A program made the translations under genes and the position numbers. The notes below the pieces were generated by a model that searched no databases, had not been told where the DNA came from, and saw nothing but the letters and a program-made list of their open reading frames with translations. Source: Gemmatimonas aurantiaca (GTDB lineage: Bacteria; Gemmatimonadota; Gemmatimonadetes; Gemmatimonadales; Gemmatimonadaceae). From it: a stretch of 64,000 nucleotides of DNA. The stretch's first letter is position 1. Each line of letters starts with the position of its first letter. Of this stretch, positions 51,337 through 60,005 are shown in pieces. Where the stretch lies: NCBI RefSeq assembly GCF_037190085.1, contig NZ_JBBCJO010000013.1:1-64000 (forward strand), given 5' to 3'.

Positions 51337-52620
51337 ATGGTTGGCACGTTCCGCCCGCGGCGGTTGGCATCCGCCGCGCTGCTGGGCGCTCTGGCCCTCG
51401 GGCTCGCAGCCTGCGGCGGCGAGTACCCGAATTCGACGTTCAATCACCACACCGAGTACAACACGGCGATCGACGCGCTGTGGGACAAGCTTCTCTTCTG
51501 GGGAACGCTGGTCTTCATCGCCGTCGAAGCGGGCCTGGTGTACACGATCTTCCGCTATCGTCGCCGGCCCGGCGGGGAGAAGCCGAAGCAGGTGCATGGG
51601 AACACGGCACTCGAGATCACCTGGACGGCCATTCCGGCGGTCATTCTGATCTTCATTGCCATCCCGACGGTGAGCACGATTTTCAAGACCCAGGCCAAGG
51701 CGGCGCCCGAAGCTCTGCAGGTCGAAGTCATCGGCCACCAGTGGTGGTGGGAGTTCAAGTACCCGCAGTTGGGTATCACGACCGCCAACGAACTCTATCT
51801 GCCCAACGGGCGGACGGTGAATTTCGCGCTCAAGACGGCCGACGTGCTGCACTCCTTCTGGATTCCCCAGATGGGCGGCAAGCGCGACCTGATCTCGAAT
51901 CACACCAACTATGTGTGGTTCACGCCGAACGCGGATCTGCCGTCGTCGGCGTGGAACGGCTTCTGCGCCGAGTTCTGCGGCGCGTCGCACGCGAACATGC
52001 GTTTCCGCGCGTTCACGGTGACGCCGGCGGAGTTCGAACAGTGGGTGGCCCACCAGAAGCAGCCGGCGGTGTTCAAGGCGCCCGCGCCCGTGCCGGCTCC
52101 GGCGAGCGCTGCGGCTCCGGGCGCGGCGTCGGTGCAGCTCGCGTCGCTGCAGCAGAATGCGGCGGCCGATTCGAGCCCTGCGGTGCCGGTGTGGGCGTTC
52201 CCGAAGGAGCGGGTCGAGGCGGAGTTCGCCTACATCATTCCGACCGCCAAGCTGCCGGCGGGTCTCACCTACGACGAGTCGTTGCTGGCACAGGGTGACG
52301 CCGAGCGTGGTCGTCAGCTCTTCTCGCGCTCGACGTGCATCGGTTGTCACACCATCGCGGGGACGCCGTTCGCGTCGCCGATCGGCCCGAACCTGACCCA
52401 TGTCGGGACGCGCCATACGATCGCCGGCGGTCTGTATCCGAACGATGCGAAGCATCTCGCCTACTGGATCAAGAGTGCCCCGCACATGAAGCCCGGCAGC
52501 ATCATGCCGACCATCGGCAAGGGCCTCACCGATCCCGTACGCAAGAACGTCATCAGCGCCGGTGGTCTGACCGACCCCGAGATCGCCGATATCGTCGCTT
52601 ACCTCCAGGCTCTCAAGTAG
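51337..52620 (+). CDS. ctaC: Cytochrome c oxidase subunit II with fused cytochrome c (caa3 type)
   Basis: A 427-residue lipoprotein subunit (lipobox LGLAAC, Cys26). Two transmembrane helices (about 50-72 and 91-112) precede the CuA cupredoxin domain: GHQWWWEFKYP, DVLHSFWIPQMGGKRD, and the CuA ligands in NGFCAEFCGASHANMRF. An Ala/Pro linker (about 250-290) leads to a C-terminal cytochrome c domain with haem motif CIGCH and a Met ligand likely in SIMPTIG. It receives electrons and passes them to haem a in subunit I. First gene of the ctaC-D-E-F operon. Confidence 0.96.
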   Translation: MVGTFRPRRLASAALLGALALGLAACGGEYPNSTFNHHTEYNTAIDALWDKLLFWGTLVFIAVEAGLVYTIFRYRRRPGGEKPKQVHGNTALEITWTAIPAVILIFIAIPTVSTIFKTQAKAAPEALQVEVIGHQWWWEFKYPQLGITTANELYLPNGRTVNFALKTADVLHSFWIPQMGGKRDLISNHTNYVWFTPNADLPSSAWNGFCAEFCGASHANMRFRAFTVTPAEFEQWVAHQKQPAVFKAPAPVPAPASAAAPGAASVQLASLQQNAAADSSPAVPVWAFPKERVEAEFAYIIPTAKLPAGLTYDESLLAQGDAERGRQLFSRSTCIGCHTIAGTPFASPIGPNLTHVGTRHTIAGGLYPNDAKHLAYWIKSAPHMKPGSIMPTIGKGLTDPVRKNVISAGGLTDPEIADIVAYLQALK

Positions 52621-52652
52621 CCGCCCCCCGTCAACACCGACTTTTCGACACG

Positions 52653-54533
52653 ATGGCAACCATCGCTGCCGCGCCCCCGTACACCAAGGCCCACACGGCT
52701 CCCGACACCGGGATCATGTCGTGGCTCACCACGGTGGACCACAAGCGCATCGGGGCGCTCTATCTGATCAGCGGCCTGATCTTCTTCGTCGTCGGCGGCC
52801 TCGAGGCCGCCATCATCCGTGCCCAGCTGATGGGACCGAACGGCACGCTCGTGTCGGCCGAGATGTACAATCAGCTGTTCACGATGCACGGCACGACGAT
52901 GATCTTCCTCGCCGTGATGCCGCTTTCGGCGGCGTTCTTCAACTTCCTGATCCCGCTGCAGGTGGGTGCGCGTGACGTCGCCTTCCCGCGACTCAACGCG
53001 TTCTCGTACTGGATCTATCTGCTGGGCGGCATCTTCATCACGGTGCCGATCTTCTTCGCGGTCGCACCCGATGGTGGCTGGTTCGGGTACGCGCCGCTGA
53101 GCACGAAGGCGTTCTCGCCGCAGGTGAACATGGATTTCTGGGTGATCGGTCTCCAGATCCTGGGCATCTCGTCGCTGGCCGCCGGTTTCAACTTCATCAC
53201 GACCATCATCAACATGCGGGCGCCGGGCATGACGCTCATGCGCATGCCGATCTTCACGTGGATGGCGTTCGTGGTGCAGTTCCTCATCGTGCTGTCGTTC
53301 CCCGCCATCACGATCGCGCTCGTGTTCCTGCAGTTCGACCGCTTCTTCGGCACGAACTTCTACACGATCGCCAAGGGGGCCGACCCGCTGCTGTGGCAGC
53401 ACCTGTTCTGGGTGTTCGGTCACCCCGAGGTGTACATCCTGATCCTGCCGGCCTTCGGTCTCGTGTCCGAAGTGCTGCCGACGTTCTCGAAGAAGCCGCT
53501 CTTCGGTTACCCGGTGATGGTGTACTCGGGTATCCTCATCGGCTTCCTCGGCTTCGGCGTGTGGGCGCACCACATGTTCGCCGTGGGCATGGGTCCGATC
53601 GCGGACTCGGTGTTCTCGCTGGCCACGATGCTCATCGCCATCCCGACGGGCGTGAAGATCTTCAACTGGCTCGCCACGCTCTGGGGCGGTCAGCTCAACT
53701 TCACGGCGGCCATGAAGTTCGGCATCGGCCTGGTGGCGCTGTTCACCATCGGCGGCATCTCGGGTGTCATGCACGCCTCGCCGCCGACCGACCTGCAGCA
53801 GACGGACACGTACTTCATCGTGGCGCACTTCCACTACGTGCTCTTCGGTGGCTCGATGTTCGGGCTCTTCGCCGGCGTGTACTACTACTTCCCGAAGATC
53901 ACGGGCCGGTTCCTCTCCGAGAAGCTCGGGTCCTGGCACTTCTGGATCACGTTCATCGGCATGAACCTCACGTTCTTCCCGATGCACTTCAGCGGGCTGC
54001 TCGGCATGCCGCGTCGCTACTACCAGTACGACGCGGGGCAGGGCTTCGAGCTGTTCAACATGCTCTCGACGATCGGCACGGCGATCCTCATGGTCGGCAC
54101 GCTGATCGGGCTCATCAACATCTGGAAGAGCTGGAAGGGCGGCGCGCCCGCGTCGAGCAACCCGTGGGGCGCGGCGACGGTCGAATGGAGCATTCCTTCG
54201 CCGCCACCCGACTACAACTTCGCCGAGCTGCCGAACATCAAGTCGCGGTATCCCCTGTGGAACATGAAGGACGGGGAGCAGCTCGTGCACGAGACGACGC
54301 ACGAAGAAGAAAAGGGGCGCCACGTTCCGACATCGCACGAACTCGGCATCGTGATGCCGAATCCGTCGATCTGGCCGCTCATCACCGCTGCCGGCATCAT
54401 CGTGATGTTCGCCGGACAGATGTTCCTGGAAAAGAGCACCGGCCTTGGCCTGTCGATCATGATCACCGGCACGCTGTGGTGGGTGGGCTCGCTCTACAAG
54501 TGGCTGCTGACGCCGCTCGAGGATCACCACTGA
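52653..54533 (+). CDS. ctaD: Cytochrome c oxidase subunit I
   Basis: A 626-residue haem-copper oxidase subunit with about 12 core helices plus two more C-terminal ones. It holds the CuB/haem a3 site: FGHPEVYILILPAFG with the cross-linked His-Tyr and the proton-channel Glu, AHHMFAVGM with two CuB His, and VAHFHYVLFGG with haem ligands; MHGTTMIF carries a haem a His. D-channel residues (GARDVAFPRLN) and K-channel Lys (IPTGVKIFNW) are present, so it is an A-family oxidase. The ATG lies 32 nt after ctaC. Confidence 0.96.
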   Translation: MATIAAAPPYTKAHTAPDTGIMSWLTTVDHKRIGALYLISGLIFFVVGGLEAAIIRAQLMGPNGTLVSAEMYNQLFTMHGTTMIFLAVMPLSAAFFNFLIPLQVGARDVAFPRLNAFSYWIYLLGGIFITVPIFFAVAPDGGWFGYAPLSTKAFSPQVNMDFWVIGLQILGISSLAAGFNFITTIINMRAPGMTLMRMPIFTWMAFVVQFLIVLSFPAITIALVFLQFDRFFGTNFYTIAKGADPLLWQHLFWVFGHPEVYILILPAFGLVSEVLPTFSKKPLFGYPVMVYSGILIGFLGFGVWAHHMFAVGMGPIADSVFSLATMLIAIPTGVKIFNWLATLWGGQLNFTAAMKFGIGLVALFTIGGISGVMHASPPTDLQQTDTYFIVAHFHYVLFGGSMFGLFAGVYYYFPKITGRFLSEKLGSWHFWITFIGMNLTFFPMHFSGLLGMPRRYYQYDAGQGFELFNMLSTIGTAILMVGTLIGLINIWKSWKGGAPASSNPWGAATVEWSIPSPPPDYNFAELPNIKSRYPLWNMKDGEQLVHETTHEEEKGRHVPTSHELGIVMPNPSIWPLITAAGIIVMFAGQMFLEKSTGLGLSIMITGTLWWVGSLYKWLLTPLEDHH

Positions 54534-54534
54534 G

Positions 54535-55224
54535 ATGACCGCACCCACTGCTCCTGCCGCCCACGGCGACGGCCACGCACATGGCGGCGGCCACTACACC
54601 TCGCTCGGGCTCGACAACCGCAAGGTTGCGATCTGGACCTTCATCGGGTCCGAGTGCATGCTCTTCGCGTCGCTCATCTCCACGTACCTGGTGTACAAGG
54701 GGCGGAGCCCGGAAGGCCCGTATCCGCACGAAGTCTGGACCAACCCGACCACCGGCAAGGTCTTCCAGCCGATCCTGAACATCCCGGTCACGTCGGCCTC
54801 GACTTTCGTGCTGCTGATGTCGTCCCTCGCGATGGTGCTCGCGCTGGCCGCGGTCCAGAACCGCTACCAGCCCAAGCACACCGCCTGGGAGCGCATCCTC
54901 GGCAATTCGAAGCTCTGGTTGTGGATGACCTGCCTGCTGGGCATCGCCTTCCTCGGCTGTCAGGCCTACGAGTTCACGTCCTTCATCCATGAAGGACTCT
55001 CGATCCGCACGAACCTCTTCGGCTCCTCGTTCTTCACGCTCACCGGATTCCACGGTGCGCACGTGACGGCGGGTGTGCTCTGGCTCTTCACGCTGCTCGC
55101 GATCGACTACAAGCGTGGACTGGAACCGAAGGATTCGCTGCTCGTCGACATTGCCGCGCTGTACTGGCACTTCGTCGACGTGGTGTGGATCGTGATCTTC
55201 ACCCTCGTTTACCTCATCAAGTGA
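54535..55224 (+). CDS. ctaE: Cytochrome c oxidase subunit III
   Basis: A 229-residue membrane subunit. A His-rich N-terminus (HGDGHAHGGGH) is followed by five helices. Family motifs are WTFIGSECMLFASLISTYLV, CQAYEFTSFIHEG, TGFHGAHVTAGVLWLF, and YWHFVDVVWIVIFTLVYL. It stabilises subunit I and proton uptake. It starts one nucleotide after the ctaD stop. Confidence 0.95.
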   Translation: MTAPTAPAAHGDGHAHGGGHYTSLGLDNRKVAIWTFIGSECMLFASLISTYLVYKGRSPEGPYPHEVWTNPTTGKVFQPILNIPVTSASTFVLLMSSLAMVLALAAVQNRYQPKHTAWERILGNSKLWLWMTCLLGIAFLGCQAYEFTSFIHEGLSIRTNLFGSSFFTLTGFHGAHVTAGVLWLFTLLAIDYKRGLEPKDSLLVDIAALYWHFVDVVWIVIFTLVYLIK

Positions 55225-55228
55225 GGCG

Positions 55229-55573
55229 ATGATGGCTGATCATTCGCACGGGGCACACGACGCCCACGCCGAAGAACATCCGACCTGGTCCACGTACTGG
55301 AAGGTCGCGCTCATCCTGACCATCATCACGGCCGTCGAAGTGTCGGCGTACTACATCCCGGCGTGGGAAAACAGCTGGGTGTATGTACCGAGCATGCTGA
55401 TCATGTCGTCGGTGAAGTTCGCGATCGTCGTGGCGTACTACATGCATCTCAAGTACGACCACAAACTGTTCCGCGCGCTCTTCACCGGACCGCTCCTCGT
55501 GGCCGGTCTCATCCTCATCGGTCTGCTGTTCCTGTTCTCCAAGCTGGCCATCCGTCTGGGATCGCTCGGCTGA
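55229..55573 (+). CDS. Cytochrome c oxidase subunit IV (prokaryotic COX4)
   Basis: A 114-residue subunit with a His-rich N-terminus and three helices (ALILTIITAVEVSAYYI, SMLIMSSVKFAIVVAYYMHL, LLVAGLILIGLLFLFSKLAI). It matches the small subunit IV of bacterial caa3 and related oxidases and completes the complex. It starts 4 nt after ctaE, with GAGG upstream of the ATG; a second Met follows at once. Confidence 0.9.
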   Translation: MMADHSHGAHDAHAEEHPTWSTYWKVALILTIITAVEVSAYYIPAWENSWVYVPSMLIMSSVKFAIVVAYYMHLKYDHKLFRALFTGPLLVAGLILIGLLFLFSKLAIRLGSLG

Positions 55574-55600
55574 CCGTTCGCTCCTTCGCGGAGCATATCG

Positions 55601-55635
55601 ATCCCGGAGTCGCGCATCCTGCGTGACTCCGGGAT
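55601..55635 (+). terminator. Terminator hairpin after the oxidase operon
   Basis: ATCCCGGAGTC (55601-55611) pairs with GACTCCGGGAT (55625-55635), with extra GCGCA/TGCGT pairing toward the loop, followed by TCGTGTTT. It separates the structural genes from ctaG. Confidence 0.75.
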
Positions 55636-55682
55636 TCGTGTTTCCGGGCCCTCCGGTACCACGATCGGTCGATGCGATCCGT

Positions 55683-55688
55683 TAGATT
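55683..55688 (+). promoter_or_regulatory. -10-like box 8 nt before ctaG
   Basis: TAGATT (55683-55688) ends 8 nt before the ATG at 55697, after the operon terminator. No Shine-Dalgarno is seen, so a leaderless or near-leaderless ctaG mRNA is suggested. Confidence 0.35.
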
Positions 55689-55696
55689 GCAGCGAT

Positions 55697-56608
55697 ATGC
55701 TGGCTCTTCTTCACCCCGTCGCGCAGCTCTCGCCCACCCAGTTCTCGGTGCACCCGAGCACGGCCATCGGGATCGCCGCCTTCGCCGTGGCCTATGTCTG
55801 GCGTATCCGGCAGGGCCCGTCGGAGGCCGATCTCTACCCGGTGACGGTCGATCCGGCGGATGCGACGCCGGCGCAGCGCCTGGCCGCCGAGTCGTTCAGC
55901 GGTCCCACGCCACCGCAGCGCATGGCGTTCTTCACCGCGCTGGCGCTGCTGTTCGTGACGCTGAACGGGCCGCTGCACGATCTGAGCGATTTTTATCTGT
56001 TCAGCGCGCACATGGTGCAGCACCTGATTCTCACGCTGGTCGTGCCTCCGCTCATGATCGTGGGCACGCCGGGGTGGATGTTGCGTCCATTGCTGCGACG
56101 GCCGGCACTGTTCCGGCTCGCCCGGCGCCATACATCGGTCGTGGCGTGTTTCGTGTGGTTCAATGTGGTGCTGGCGCTGTGGCATCTGCCGCCGATGTAC
56201 AATCTTGCGCTGGCGTACCATCCGGTGCACATCCTGCAGCATCTGATGTTCATCGCGGCATCGGTGCTGATGTGGTGGCCGTTGCTGTCGCCGCTCCCCG
56301 AATTGCCGCGCGCGCCGTATCCGGCGCAGATGCTGTACTGCTTCCTCATGGTCATTCCGATGTCGATCATCTCGATCTACATCGCGATGGCGGACACCCT
56401 GCTGTATCCGGCCTACGCGGTGGCGCCCCGCATCATGGGCATCACGCCAATGGAAGATCAGCAGTATGGCGGGTTGATCATGTGGATTCCGGGTGGCGTG
56501 TTCTTCTACGCGGTGATGACGGTGATCTTCTTCAAGTGGTCATCGCGTGGTGAAGACGACGAGGCGTCGGCGCAGGTGGGCTGGGTGCCGAGTGCGAACA
56601 ATGGGTGA
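55697..56608 (+). CDS. ctaG: Cytochrome c oxidase assembly protein, caa3-type CtaG
   Basis: A 303-residue membrane protein with seven predicted helices of the caa3_CtaG family. Motifs are MAFFTALALLFVTLNGPLHD, FSAHMVQHLILTLVVPPLM, WFNVVLALWHLPPMYNLAL, and HILQHLMFIAASVLMWWPLL, with conserved His residues likely for copper. It assists maturation of the caa3 CuB or CuA centre. It follows the operon by 123 nt across a terminator and probably has its own promoter. Confidence 0.92.
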   Translation: MLALLHPVAQLSPTQFSVHPSTAIGIAAFAVAYVWRIRQGPSEADLYPVTVDPADATPAQRLAAESFSGPTPPQRMAFFTALALLFVTLNGPLHDLSDFYLFSAHMVQHLILTLVVPPLMIVGTPGWMLRPLLRRPALFRLARRHTSVVACFVWFNVVLALWHLPPMYNLALAYHPVHILQHLMFIAASVLMWWPLLSPLPELPRAPYPAQMLYCFLMVIPMSIISIYIAMADTLLYPAYAVAPRIMGITPMEDQQYGGLIMWIPGGVFFYAVMTVIFFKWSSRGEDDEASAQVGWVPSANNG

Positions 56609-56638
56609 GGCCGTGAGTGATACCGGGACGGGGCGCTG

Positions 56639-57115
56639 ATGGCGGGCAAGGGACGTCGTGACGGGGCGCCGCGTCGGGGGTCGTCGGATCGCAAGCCGCC
56701 GCGTCCGGATTCACGGGCGCAGGGGCAATCGAAGCCGCGTTCGCAGCCGCAGCGGCAGCCGCGTGCCGTGGAAGCGGCGGGGGACGTGCGTCAGGGTGCC
56801 TTCGTGGAAGTGGCCCGTGTGATCGATGCGCCGGCCAGTGCCATCTTCCGCATGATCAACGATCCGGCCAAACGCGAATGGGCGCCGGAGCGGCTCTATC
56901 GGGTGATGAGCGCGTTGCCGCCACGATTCGCGCGTCTCGCGTTTCCTGATGGCTCGCAGGTCGCGATCGCCATCGTACGGCAGGGGAACACCCGTTCCTC
57001 GGTCAGCATCGAGCATGGCATGCTGCCGGCTGGCGCCGATACGGAGGCGCTGCGCCGTCGCTGGACGGACGCGCTGTATGCGCTGAGCGACGCGCTCGAT
57101 TCCGACTGGGGATAG
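56639..57115 (+). CDS. SRPBCC-superfamily (START-like) domain protein
   Basis: A 158-residue protein. Residues 1-50 are basic, Pro/Gln/Arg-rich and disordered-looking (GAPRRGSSDRKPPRPDSR). From residue 55 the sequence VEVARVIDAPASAIFRMINDPAKR starts a small helix-grip SRPBCC domain that in relatives binds hydrophobic ligands; it ends SDALDSDWG. The ligand is unknown. It begins 30 nt after ctaG and may be co-transcribed with it. Confidence 0.7.
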   Translation: MAGKGRRDGAPRRGSSDRKPPRPDSRAQGQSKPRSQPQRQPRAVEAAGDVRQGAFVEVARVIDAPASAIFRMINDPAKREWAPERLYRVMSALPPRFARLAFPDGSQVAIAIVRQGNTRSSVSIEHGMLPAGADTEALRRRWTDALYALSDALDSDWG

Positions 57116-57171
57116 GGGACCGGCCTGGCTCGCTGGGTGCGGCGGGGCGGGTATTGGGGGGGGCGGCGGGT

Positions 57172-57459
57172 TTGAGGGGCGCCCTGCGGGCGCGATACCG
57201 GCAGGATGAACGCCGGATACCTGCAGGATATTCCTGTGGGTGGCGCAGACGATGTCGCGTGCCGGACAGACGGGGTTTTAGGGGTTGAACGACGGGAGGA
57301 ACAACGGTCGCGTGAAGCCGTGACCGCTGTTCCCCGTAGTCCACAATTTCAAAAAAGTCCAACCTGGCCTCAGCGCGATGTCCCCGTCGCCCGCACGGGA
57401 CCAATCCTCCTGGTATCCGGCGGTTCATCCTGCTGGTATCGCCGCCGCAGGCGGCCCCT
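57172..57459. repeat. Long-hairpin repeat element, copy C
   Basis: About 288 nt, same arrangement as copy A: left tip GCGCCCTGCGGGCGC (57179-57193), right tip GCCGCCGCAGGCGGC (57441-57455), shared arm GATACCGGCAGGATGAAC near the left and its complement near the right, and core words GGTTGAACGACGGG, AGGAACAACGGT and AATTTCAAAAA. The 5' flank GGGTATTGGGGG resembles the GGCTATTGGGTG flank of copy A. It lies between convergent genes. Confidence 0.92.
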
Positions 57460-57551
57460 GAAGCCAGCGAGTCACCCCAAGCCGGCCGTGAGCCAGACCG
57501 GCCGTCGCCGGCTCACGACGGGCCGTCGCCGGGCTGGCCGGCGAACGAGGC

Positions 57552-58043
57552 CTACTCCGGTGCTCCTGCGAGTGCGGCGTCGACCCGGCGAGGCAGGGCC
57601 GGGTGCATGCGCCACATGTAGGCACCCATCGCGGCGGCGGCGATGAGGTTGGCCACGAAGACCTGCATCCACGTGAGTTCACCGAAGCCGCGCGCCAGCA
57701 TCGTCGTGATGCCGATCCAGCCGACTTCGAAGGCCACGAACAGTCCCGCGAAGCCGATGAATGCCGACGGCGTGCGTTCGGCGGAGTTCACCACCCACGA
57801 GAAGACCAGCCCCACGATGCAGAAAACGCTGAAGTGGAACAGGGTGTAGCCGAGGAATGCCCCCGCACGACTCGGCAACTGTCCATCGAGGAACAGCGAT
57901 GCGATCGAATTACCCAGCATCACCGGCGTGCCGAGCAAGTCGCCTCGCATGGCATCGAGGATGGCGAACCAGACCGCGATGGCCATGGCGCCGATGAGTC
58001 CTGCAGAGATACCCTCACGGGCGATGGCATTGTTCGTTGACAT
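57552..58043 (-). CDS. Four-helix membrane protein of unknown function
   Basis: A 163-residue protein with four hydrophobic helices (AGLIGAMAIAVWFAILDAM, YTLFHFSVFCIVGLVFSWV, FIGFAGLFVAFEVGWIGITT, VFVANLIAAAAMGAYMW). I do not recognise a named family. The ATG at 58043 is preceded by GGAGGGAGG, an unusually strong ribosome binding site for this region, which fixes the start. It converges with the SRPBCC gene across repeat copy C. Confidence 0.75.
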   Translation of the reverse strand: MSTNNAIAREGISAGLIGAMAIAVWFAILDAMRGDLLGTPVMLGNSIASLFLDGQLPSRAGAFLGYTLFHFSVFCIVGLVFSWVVNSAERTPSAFIGFAGLFVAFEVGWIGITTMLARGFGELTWMQVFVANLIAAAAMGAYMWRMHPALPRRVDAALAGAPE

Positions 58044-58262
58044 CCGATGCCTCCCTCCACGTTGCGGTGTTCGCGGGGTCTGCCCCTCGACAAACCCCGA
58101 TGTCGCTAGCACACTGCTCTAGCGCAGCGGTCCTCAGAACCGCCCCTTCCGATCTACCACCGACTGCTGACGCGCGTTCCGCCAAACCTTCCGTCGTGTC
58201 AGCGTGTCGGACCTGTTGATGGCCCGACTCTGCGAGAGTACCACTCGATCCGGTCGCCCGCC

Positions 58263-58820
58263 ATGTCACAGCTCTCACGTCCCAGCCTTCGCGCGATCTT
58301 CGTGGTCACGATTCCCGTCGTTTCAGCCCTGGCGGCCTGCGGAGGCGGGTCGGGTGACCAGCGGTCGGCGGCTGCCGCCAAGGGCGAACTGAGCTGTGTG
58401 AGCCAGGACACGACCGCCGTGGGACTTGCCGTCTACGAATTCATCACCACCCAGCGTCCCACACCGCAGCGCTTCCTGAGCGCGGCGGGTACCGATTCGG
58501 GGGTGCCCGATGACGGGTTCAAGATTCTGCAGGGCAAGGGGCCGACCTACTTCTACACCAGCGATCCCAAGGGGCAGGCGCAGGTGCGCGAGAAGCTCGA
58601 CCTGGCGGGTCCTTACACCTCGTTGCTGGTGGTGTACCGCGGCAAGACCGAGACGGACAACGGCCGCAGCGTCGCGGTGACGCTGGGTGGACATTACATC
58701 GGCGGTGAACACGAGGGGAAAGTGGCGGACACCCGCACGATCACCGTGCAGTGTGAAGGCACACGCTGGAAGGTGGCGCCGGCTTCGGCGGCTCCGGCCT
58801 CGGCGAGCGCGGACCCGTGA
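58263..58820 (+). CDS. Lipoprotein of unknown function
   Basis: A 185-residue lipoprotein with lipobox SALAAC (Cys26) and an Ala/Gly-rich start to the mature chain. The rest (AVGLAVYEFITTQRPTPQRF, TDNGRSVAVTLGGHYIGGEH) is probably beta-rich; one Cys pair (about 45 and 163) could bridge. No family recognised. Its TGA overlaps the GTG of the next gene (GTGA), so it is translationally coupled to the NagX-like acyltransferase and may work with it at the envelope. Confidence 0.75.
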   Translation: MSQLSRPSLRAIFVVTIPVVSALAACGGGSGDQRSAAAAKGELSCVSQDTTAVGLAVYEFITTQRPTPQRFLSAAGTDSGVPDDGFKILQGKGPTYFYTSDPKGQAQVREKLDLAGPYTSLLVVYRGKTETDNGRSVAVTLGGHYIGGEHEGKVADTRTITVQCEGTRWKVAPASAAPASASADP

Positions 58821-60001
58821 AGACCGAACGGCTGCTGTCCCTCGATGTGTTCCGCGGCATGACCGTGGCGGGGATGCTGCTCGTCAACAATCCCGGAACA
58901 TGGTCCGCGATCTATCCGCCGCTCGAACACGCACCGTGGAACGGATGGACGCCCACGGATCTGATCTTTCCGTTCTTCCTGTTCATCGTCGGCATCACCA
59001 CGGAAATTTCGTTGCGCGCCCGCCGCGCGCGGGGCGACGACGAGCACGCCATTCTGCGCCAGATCCTCAAGCGCGGCGCCCTGATCTTCCTGTTTGGCCT
59101 GCTGCTCGCCGGATTCCCGTTCTTCACCTGGCCACCGGGACTTCCGGGTGCCTCGTTCGGTGAGCGCGTGGTGGATCGGCTGGAGCACTGGCGCATCATG
59201 GGTGTGCTGCAGCGCATCGGTGTCGCGTACCTCTGCGGCGCGCTGCTCACATGGCGCACCACGTTGCGTCAGCAGTTCGTCATCCTCGCAACGTTGCTGT
59301 TCGGCTACTGGGCCCTGATGACGCTCGTGCCGGTGCCCGATACCGGTGTCGCCGGTCGCTTCGTGCTCGACAAACCCGATCAGTTGTTGAGCGCGTGGCT
59401 CGATCGTGCGGTGTTCGGTGTCAACCATCTCTGGAGCGGATCGAAGACCTGGGATCCGGAAGGCCTGCTCAGCACCATTCCCGCGATCGGGACCATGATC
59501 TGCGGCACGTTTGCCGGTCGCTGGATTGCCCGTCGGGATCTGCCGCTGAGTGAACGGCTCGCAGGCTTGTTTGCCGTGGGCGCGCTGGCCATGATGGTGG
59601 GATTGATGTGGCACTGGGTGTTCCCCATCAACAAGAGCATCTGGACCAGCTCCTACGTGATCTTCACGGCGGGGATGGGCGCGGTGACACTCGCGACCTG
59701 CATGTGGCTCATCGACGGCCTCGGTCTGCGACGCTGGACGTTCCCATTCGTCGTGTATGGGACCAACCCCATGTTGGCGTTCCTCGGGTCGGGGTTGATG
59801 GCCCGCTGCATCTCCTCGCTCTGGACCTGGGATGTGGGGGACGGAACGCGGATCTCGGCGCAGGGATTCGTGTTCAAGACTGTGTATGCCTCGTGGCTCC
59901 CACCGCGGGATGCGTCACTGGCATATGCCGTTTCCTTTGTCGTCGTGTGGTTCCTGATTCTGTGGGCGGCATGGAAGCGTGGTTTCGTTCTCAAGGTATG
60001 A
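58817..60001 (+). CDS. NagX-like acyltransferase (DUF5009 family)
   Basis: A 394-residue integral membrane protein of the heparan-alpha-glucosaminide N-acetyltransferase-like family (NagX/DUF5009). It begins with the hallmark RLLSLDVFRGMTVAGMLLVN and has about ten helices; other marks are GWTPTDLIFPFFLFIVGI, IMGVLQRIGVAYLCGALL, GMICGT-like GTMICGTFAGRW, and VYGTNPMLAFLGSG. Relatives acetylate amino sugars across a membrane. The start is GTG at 58817, coupled to the upstream lipoprotein. PBP4/DacB follows 4 nt later, which suits a cell-envelope role. Confidence 0.87.
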   Translation: MKTERLLSLDVFRGMTVAGMLLVNNPGTWSAIYPPLEHAPWNGWTPTDLIFPFFLFIVGITTEISLRARRARGDDEHAILRQILKRGALIFLFGLLLAGFPFFTWPPGLPGASFGERVVDRLEHWRIMGVLQRIGVAYLCGALLTWRTTLRQQFVILATLLFGYWALMTLVPVPDTGVAGRFVLDKPDQLLSAWLDRAVFGVNHLWSGSKTWDPEGLLSTIPAIGTMICGTFAGRWIARRDLPLSERLAGLFAVGALAMMVGLMWHWVFPINKSIWTSSYVIFTAGMGAVTLATCMWLIDGLGLRRWTFPFVVYGTNPMLAFLGSGLMARCISSLWTWDVGDGTRISAQGFVFKTVYASWLPPRDASLAYAVSFVVVWFLILWAAWKRGFVLKV

Positions 60002-60005
60002 CGGC

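Noticed and set aside
52599..54548. 649-codon antisense frame opposite ctaD
   Set aside because: Composition is a charged Arg/Glu/His mixture typical of the reverse complement of a membrane-protein gene; subunit I is certain on the plus strand.
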